Of a stretch of DNA of 6,444 nucleotides, positions 4,888-6,444 are shown one piece after another. The stretch covers positions 1 through 6,444 of the forward strand of contig CAIOSS010001363.1 of the NCBI GenBank assembly GCA_903860995.1. The letters run 5' to 3'. Positions within the stretch are counted from its first letter, which is position 1, and each line of letters opens with the position of its first letter. Source of the DNA: an uncultured delta proteobacterium (lineage in GTDB: Bacteria > Myxococcota_A > Polyangia > Polyangiales > Ga0077539). The notes under the pieces were generated by a model. The model searched no databases. It worked only from the letters and a program-made list of their open reading frames with translations, and was not told the DNA's origin. A program made the position numbers and the translations under genes.

Positions 4888-6291
4888 ATGTCGAACGACG
4901 CGGACGCACTCGAGAAGCAGCTGACGGCGGAGATCCTGGAGCGCGTGCGGCGCATCGCGCGGCTGCGCCACGAGGAGCCCGAGGAGTTCCGCCCGGGGCG
5001 CACGGCGGTGCGCTACGCCGGGCGGGTCTACGACGAGCACGAGATGGTCAACCTGGTGTCGAGCTCGCTGGAGTTCTGGCTCACCGCGGGGCGCTGGCAC
5101 CGCCGGCTGGAGGTCGACCTCGCGCGCTGGTTCGGCCTCGCCCACGCGCGCCTCGTCAACAGCGGGTCGAGCGCCAACCTCCTGGCCACCGCGGCGCTCA
5201 CGTCGCCCCAGTGGGGTGAGCGCCGGCTGCGCCCCGGCGACGAGGTCATCACCGTCGCGGCGGGCTTCCCCACCACCGTCGCGCCCGCCATGCAGCTCGG
5301 GCTCGTGCCGGTCTTCGTCGACATCGCGCTGCCCACCCTCAACATCGACGTCGCGCTGCTGGAGCAGGCCCGCTCGCCCCGCACCCGCGCGGTGATGCTC
5401 GCCCACACCCTCGGCAACCCCTTCGACCTCGGCGCCGTCACGGACTTCTGCCGCGCCCACGGGCTCTGGCTGGTCGAGGACAACTGCGACGCCTCGGGCT
5501 CGCGCTACCGCGGCGCGCTCACTGGCACCTTCGGCGACGTCGCCACGCTCAGCTTCTACCCCGCGCACCACATGACCACCGGCGAGGGCGGCGCCGTGCT
5601 CTGCCGCGACGACGAGATGCTCCGGGTGCTGGAGTCCCTCCGCGACTGGGGCCGCGACTGCTGGTGCGCCGGCGGGGTCGACAACACCTGCGGCAAGCGC
5701 TTCGAGTGGCAGCTGGGCCAGCTCCCCGCAGGCTACGACCACAAGTACACGTACAGCCACCTCGGCTACAATTTGAAGATGACCGACATGCAGGCCGCGG
5801 TCGGCCACGCGCAGCTCGCCAAGCTCGACGGCTTCGGCGAGGCGCGGCGGCGCAACTGGCGCTACCTGCGCGACCGGCTCGACGAGGTGGCCGACCTGCT
5901 GGTGCTCCCGGAGCCGACGGAGGGCAGCGACCCGAGCTGGTTCGGCTTCATGATGGCCGTGAAGCCGGGGGCGGGCTTCACCCGCGACGAGATGGTGCGG
6001 CACCTGGAGTCGCGCAAGATCCAGACGCGGATGCTCTTCTCGGGCAACCTCACCCGGCAACCCGCCCTCACGCGCCTCGCGGAGGACCACGCCGTCCGCG
6101 GCCTTCCGCCGCCGTACCGCGTGGCGGGCGAGCTCACCCGCACCGACTACGTGATGAACAGCGGGTTCTGGATCGGCGTGTACCCCGGGCTCACCGAGGC
6201 GATGCGGGCCTTCATGGCCGACGAGATCATCGCCTTCGCCCGCGCCCGCAGCGGGGCGGCGCCGCGGCGCACGCTGCCCACGGCGCCGTAG
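4888..6291 (+). CDS. rfbH: CDP-4-keto-6-deoxy-D-glucose 3-dehydrase (PLP/[2Fe-2S] enzyme, E1/RfbH)
   Basis: Removes the C-3 hydroxyl of CDP-4-dehydro-6-deoxyglucose, giving the 3,6-dideoxy intermediate used for abequose, paratose, tyvelose, ascarylose or branched dideoxysugars. The 467-residue protein has the DegT/DnrJ/EryC1 aminotransferase fold but, unlike aminotransferases, carries His227 in FYPAHHMTTGEGG where the PLP lysine would be. Asp198 in VEDNC should contact the PLP ring nitrogen. The four cysteines C200, C258, C260 and C268 give the exact E1 [2Fe-2S] spacing C-X57-C-X1-C-X7-C. NSGSSANLL (91-99) is the usual phosphate-binding region. The enzyme needs a ferredoxin-type reductase (E3, RfbI/DdhD) to donate electrons, and none is encoded here. 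The ATG lies 3 bases after the rfbG stop with no strong Shine-Dalgarno sequence, so translational coupling is likely. Full length and intact; the identification is very secure. Confidence 0.97.
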   Translation: MSNDADALEKQLTAEILERVRRIARLRHEEPEEFRPGRTAVRYAGRVYDEHEMVNLVSSSLEFWLTAGRWHRRLEVDLARWFGLAHARLVNSGSSANLLATAALTSPQWGERRLRPGDEVITVAAGFPTTVAPAMQLGLVPVFVDIALPTLNIDVALLEQARSPRTRAVMLAHTLGNPFDLGAVTDFCRAHGLWLVEDNCDASGSRYRGALTGTFGDVATLSFYPAHHMTTGEGGAVLCRDDEMLRVLESLRDWGRDCWCAGGVDNTCGKRFEWQLGQLPAGYDHKYTYSHLGYNLKMTDMQAAVGHAQLAKLDGFGEARRRNWRYLRDRLDEVADLLVLPEPTEGSDPSWFGFMMAVKPGAGFTRDEMVRHLESRKIQTRMLFSGNLTRQPALTRLAEDHAVRGLPPPYRVAGELTRTDYVMNSGFWIGVYPGLTEAMRAFMADEIIAFARARSGAAPRRTLPTAP

Positions 6292-6307
6292 GGCCCGCCC
6301 GTCGCCA

Positions 6308-6321
6308 CGTGTTGAAACACG
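6308..6321 (+). other. Small stem-loop 17 bases after the rfbH stop
   Basis: CGTGT (6308-6312) pairs with ACACG (6317-6321) around a TGAA loop. It is close to the end of rfbH but only 5 bp long and is not followed by a T-run, so at most it is a weak transcript-end or RNA-stability element. Confidence 0.25.
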
Positions 6322-6374
6322 CGGCGCTGCGTCGAAGGTCCCTAGTACCTTTCCACAGGGGACTTGAAGGGTTG

Positions 6375-6432
6375 GGTGGTCGAGGCGCGAGCACCGCAAG
6401 GCGCGAAGAGCGCCGCGTGGCAGAAGCCACGC
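6375..6432 (+). other. Three consecutive stem-loops, possible structured RNA or 5' leader
   Basis: Stem 1 pairs GGTG (6375-6378) with CACC (6392-6395), then, across a G/G mismatch, TCG (6380-6382) with CGA (6388-6390), leaving the loop AGGCG. Stem 2 is GGCGC (6400-6404) with GCGCC (6410-6414), loop GAAGA. Stem 3 begins at the very next base: GCGTGGC (6415-6421) with GCCACGC (6426-6432), loop AGAA. Stems 2 and 3 could stack coaxially. Purine-rich loops and linkers (GCAA, AAGCGATGAGCA) differ from the coding style of the neighbours. No known RNA family was recognised. An ATG at 6438-6440 could begin the next gene, which would make this its leader. Confidence 0.4.
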
Positions 6433-6444
6433 AAGCGATGAGCA

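Noticed and set aside
6338..6363. Possible hairpin GTCCC (6338-6342) with GGGAC (6359-6363) as terminator of the rfb unit
   Set aside because: Only 5 bp with a 16-base loop and no T-run; too weak to call.
3538..6399. A 953-codon open frame on the minus strand opposite rfbG and rfbH
   Set aside because: The same kind of GC-driven shadow: biased Arg/Ala/Gly/Val composition, no recognisable motif, and lying across two enzymes with complete catalytic signatures.
6227..6430. Short minus-strand open frame overlapping the end of rfbH and the stem-loop region
   Set aside because: It overlaps the 3' end of rfbH antisense, has no domain or plausible start context, and its sequence is better explained by the hairpins.

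Overview
This is a very GC-rich window with almost exclusively G or C at third codon positions. It fits a member of the Myxococcota (formerly Deltaproteobacteria, the myxobacterial lineage). The strongest taxonomic hint is the large exported protein: it has an Asp/Pro/Gly linker, Cys-rich 'HCGxCGRxC' modules and a nidogen-like C-terminus, an architecture I associate with these bacteria. The assignment is inferred from style; there is no marker gene here.

Layout. Positions 1-1089 (minus strand) hold an HtrA/Deg-type periplasmic serine protease whose last residues run off the left edge. Positions 1144-3411 (minus strand) hold the cysteine-rich exported protein, 54 bases upstream of the protease and in the same direction, so the two may be co-transcribed. 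The 327 bases from 3412 to 3738 separate these genes from a plus-strand pair. This stretch holds a bulged inverted repeat over the putative promoter of the exported-protein gene, an orphan open frame encoding a transmembrane helix without a usable start codon (3453-3659), and a weak promoter-like site before 3739. Positions 3739-4884 and 4888-6291 (plus strand) are CDP-glucose 4,6-dehydratase (rfbG) and the PLP/[2Fe-2S] enzyme CDP-4-keto-6-deoxyglucose 3-dehydrase (rfbH), only 3 bases apart. The last 153 bases contain no complete gene but carry a run of stem-loops.

How the genes work together. RfbG and RfbH catalyse consecutive steps from CDP-D-glucose towards CDP-3,6-dideoxyhexoses, the rare sugars of some O-antigens and surface glycans. 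The usual first gene (rfbF, glucose-1-phosphate cytidylyltransferase) is not directly upstream, and the reductase partner of RfbH is not in the window, so the pathway must be completed elsewhere. The minus-strand pair belongs to the cell envelope: a surface or periplasmic display protein and an envelope quality-control protease. All four main products concern the cell surface, but nothing in the sequence ties the two divergent units functionally.

I found no CRISPR array, tRNA, rRNA, insertion sequence or phage gene. The main genes belong to known families. The least explained parts are the start-less transmembrane frame, the operator-like repeat at 3412-3437, and the stem-loop cluster at 6375-6432.
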